Shown here in pieces: positions 62,601 through 64,000 of a stretch of 64,000 bases of DNA. Origin of the DNA: Flavobacterium suaedae (GTDB lineage Bacteria > Bacteroidota > Bacteroidia > Flavobacteriales > Flavobacteriaceae); contig NZ_BMJE01000001.1 of the NCBI RefSeq assembly GCF_014642915.1, positions 353,610-417,609 of the forward strand. The letters are read 5' to 3'. The position numbers and the translations under genes are program-made. A model generated the notes under the pieces. The model did no database searches. It saw nothing but the letters and a program-made list of their open reading frames with translations, and was not told the origin of the DNA. Numbering within the stretch: the first letter of the stretch is position 1; every line of letters begins with the position of its first letter.

Positions 62601-64000
62601 AGTTGACGGTATAGCAAAATGGATGCCTGAGTTTGAATCAGATGGTGTCACACCAATTTCCATTGATAATTCAGTAGCTATTGTAATTGATACTGATTAT
62701 AATACAGGTACAGACGGAGAGTTTGAGGTAGAAAGCCTTACGGTTAACAGCGGCGCATCAATTACCGTTACCTCCGGTACCACCTTAACTATATCCGAGG
62801 GTATAGTAAACAACGCCGGAGCCGAGAACTTCATAGTAGAAGACAACGCCAACATTATACAAACCAACGATGCAGCCAATACAGGAGCCATCACAGTATA
62901 TAAAAACAGCTCACCACTATACCGCTTAGACTACACCATGTGGTCATCACCCGTAAGCGGACAAAACCTACAGGAATTCTCACCGCAGACCCTGTCAAAC
63001 CGTTTCTACACCTATAACGAAACCACCGATCAGTACAATGCCATAGACCCAAGTGTTACAGCATTTGCAACAGGACTGGGATACCTTATCCGTATCGCAA
63101 ACGACCACCCGTCCTATGTAGATACCGACACACCCGGAGCACCATGGACAGGAACCTTTACAGGAACCCCAAATAATGGCGATGTAGCCGTAAACATGTC
63201 AACAGTCCTTAACGGCTATAACATAGTAGGAAACCCCTACCCATCACCAATAAACGTACACGACTTCTACAACACCAACTCAGGAACCATAAACGCAGGC
63301 TCAGCACTGTACTTCTGGAGAAAACGTAACGATGCCGCAGCAAGCAGCTATGCCACCGTAACCATGGCAGCCTATACCGCAAACAGCCAGGAAGGCGGAT
63401 TCGGAGATACCGGTTCAGGAACCTTTACAGGAGACCCATCCACTTGGGTAATCAATCCCGGACAAGGATTCATAGTACAGGCAACAGGAAGCACCCTTAC
63501 CTTCAACAACAGTATGAGAAGAGGCGTTAACAACGGGCAATTCTTCCGAATGAATCAGGAAAACACCCCATCAACAAACATTTCCCGTTTATGGTTAAAC
63601 ATCACCGGAAACAACGGAGAATTTAACCAAATGGCAGTAGCCTACAGCGATGTTACCACAAACGAGCTGGACTATGGTTGGGATGGTAAAATGTTAGAAA
63701 ACAATGACAATGTTAAACTATTCTCTCTACTGGGAGATGCTACCAAACTATCCATACAGGCAAGAGCAGCCTTTACCGATACCGATGCAGTAGCGGTAGG
63801 ATACAAAGCAAACAATGCAGGAAGCTATACCATAAGCCTGGACCATGTAGACGGATTGTTTGAAGAAGGACAACAAATATACCTTATAGACAAGGTACAG
63901 AACATGACCCATAACCTTACAGAAGGAGGCGGGTACAACTTCAGTACAGAAGCAGGAACATTTACTGACCGATTTGAAATAATTTATACCATAGAGGCAC
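59665..64000 (+). CDS. Giant T9SS-type surface protein, 3' end outside window
   Basis: Open from ATG 59665 to the right edge (1445 codons plus one base) without a stop. Signal peptide of about 28 residues (ends GWSQ), then one copy of the unnamed module also found in the 1391-residue protein (YTTREWTGDNGIEWTATES, FEYKRLFSG, VVLDDLRW), fibronectin III-like domains (~170-475), a choice-of-anchor D domain (~477-610), another fibronectin-like domain, a lamin-tail domain (~750-900, LFISEYIEGSSNNKYIEIYN), and a long C-terminal region (~1015 onward) with the WSSPVSG, NGYNIVGNPYPSP and NPGQGFIVQA motifs seen in many flavobacterial T9SS proteins. The sorting signal itself would lie beyond the window. 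Base composition changes near 62720. Confidence 0.85.
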   Translation, partial: MMKFLKKKLLLKIFMAAFMLSVWTGWSQGHETFSNITTAINGNSNEYTTREWTGDNGIEWTATESTINQSIDGPALGGLRGGELSHSSPISGGVGTLSFEYKRLFSGNSNLRVYVNNIQYGSDLTVSSTSVNTYSIDVNVSGDVNIRIVNTISKRVVLDDLRWTAYVTTPEITTNSTVTNTTTNSATVSGEITSEGASAITARGFVWSSSVTAPTLESNDGLSSNGTGTGTFTEGLTGLTQGTTYYFRAYATNNEGTAYGNVQTFTTQAIVTPTVFTTTVDEQNDVDSSFAIIAGGVTNNGNATVTEKGFVYNTTGTDLNASETTTVINANADNSSFSEIIEDLNANTQYYFRAYATNSTGTGYGNTESFYTYAATPLAPSITNPTTNSLDVTVNDNGASLYSITVLGGIIDGYLNTDGTISETPVWADASSWVNVTLTDLTPETSYLFAVNAQNASGIETGEGATAEETTAEAVNPYLVPVDSNLDFGDICITASNTTGYITFSGENFSSPTTITISSATPDGTGGYEDLDGFRFGIEGETFTAGSYTLNDFDGSEVTIQVHFYPALAEDYSTEDILITYNNGSAIVELYTFDILSARGINTAGAVTTGGVISTDLFTATLAGQAVEACTAFTEYGIEYSNTENFTEGTGTSVTSNNISSGNYTADITGLEPCTTYYYKAYATDSAGTHYGTQQSFTTSQVGAPTTITATEISSSSFTANWETEEGATSYILEISTSPNFITENYADDLFISEYIEGSSNNKYIEIYNGTGEDVDLNNYDLRIYYNGNSSYGTSMNLTGTLANGEVIVYRNPNAEVHGAVSTIASYDVNFNGDDAIELYNNSTDAPVDIFGEIGNDPGSGWNVGGNFTANYTLVRNADVMGGVTTSVAGFPSLGTEWTSYSTNTTSNLGSHDFDGGLISDIIEGYENLNVGNVTSYNVTGLDEFTTYYYRVRAVTDGCTSENSNVTSVTTSGMVTWEEVDGIAKWMPEFESDGVTPISIDNSVAIVIDTDYNTGTDGEFEVESLTVNSGASITVTSGTTLTISEGIVNNAGAENFIVEDNANIIQTNDAANTGAITVYKNSSPLYRLDYTMWSSPVSGQNLQEFSPQTLSNRFYTYNETTDQYNAIDPSVTAFATGLGYLIRIANDHPSYVDTDTPGAPWTGTFTGTPNNGDVAVNMSTVLNGYNIVGNPYPSPINVHDFYNTNSGTINAGSALYFWRKRNDAAASSYATVTMAAYTANSQEGGFGDTGSGTFTGDPSTWVINPGQGFIVQATGSTLTFNNSMRRGVNNGQFFRMNQENTPSTNISRLWLNITGNNGEFNQMAVAYSDVTTNELDYGWDGKMLENNDNVKLFSLLGDATKLSIQARAAFTDTDAVAVGYKANNAGSYTISLDHVDGLFEEGQQIYLIDKVQNMTHNLTEGGGYNFSTEAGTFTDRFEIIYTIEA

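Overview
The window looks like chromosomal DNA of a flavobacterium (Bacteroidota, Flavobacteriaceae). It is AT-rich. Promoters carry the Bacteroidota TAnnTTTG -7 element, several with a TTG about 19 bases upstream, and ribosome binding sites are not evident. Large secreted proteins end in the two type IX secretion (T9SS) sorting signals, and families such as DUF5723, DUF6952, DUF983 and SprB-type repeats are typical of gliding or surface-colonising Flavobacteriia. No phage, transposase, integrase or CRISPR array is visible.

Bases 1-12 kb hold mostly housekeeping genes: a BNR-repeat lipoprotein, DUF983, an AraC regulator, an RsmB-like rRNA methyltransferase, a secreted endonuclease I, L-serine dehydratase, PanB, an RluA-family pseudouridine synthase, a DUF5723 protein and a COG0523 GTPase with a strong operator candidate. 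Bases 12-19 kb are more accessory. They contain a lipoprotein plus small membrane protein cassette flanked by a complete and a broken copy of a small gene, then comM, an antiporter and a CoA-disulfide reductase-like enzyme, then two paralogous secreted proteins bounded by inverted copies of one terminator. Bases 19-32.5 kb hold pabB-tilS-dsbD, lpdA, a divergent lrp/methionine gamma-lyase pair, a DPP4 peptidase, an orphan small-RNA-like unit, a padR operon with two FKMMHWPGA membrane proteins (one only 58 residues long), and an RNA methyltransferase.

Bases 32.6-34.7 kb form a peroxide-defence group (2-Cys peroxiredoxin, thioredoxin, DUF6952, thiol peroxidase) behind an OxyR-like array of ATAG-N7-CTAT boxes. 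Bases 34.7-41 kb carry dgkA, ftsK, lolA, an LptF/G permease and ribB in one direction, then tRNA-Ser(UGA).

From 41.7 kb to the right edge lies a cluster of giant T9SS surface proteins. A 1391-residue protein is built on a 372-residue period. Two adhesins (1558 and 2429 residues) share a TIG / lamin-tail / Ig / SprB-repeat plan and a type B sorting domain. A T9SS endonuclease I sits 11 bases behind the larger adhesin. A further protein of at least 1445 residues runs off the edge and shows a sharp composition change inside its reading frame. This cluster, with an unnamed module shared by the first and last proteins and an adhesin-nuclease operon, is the most system-like part of the window.
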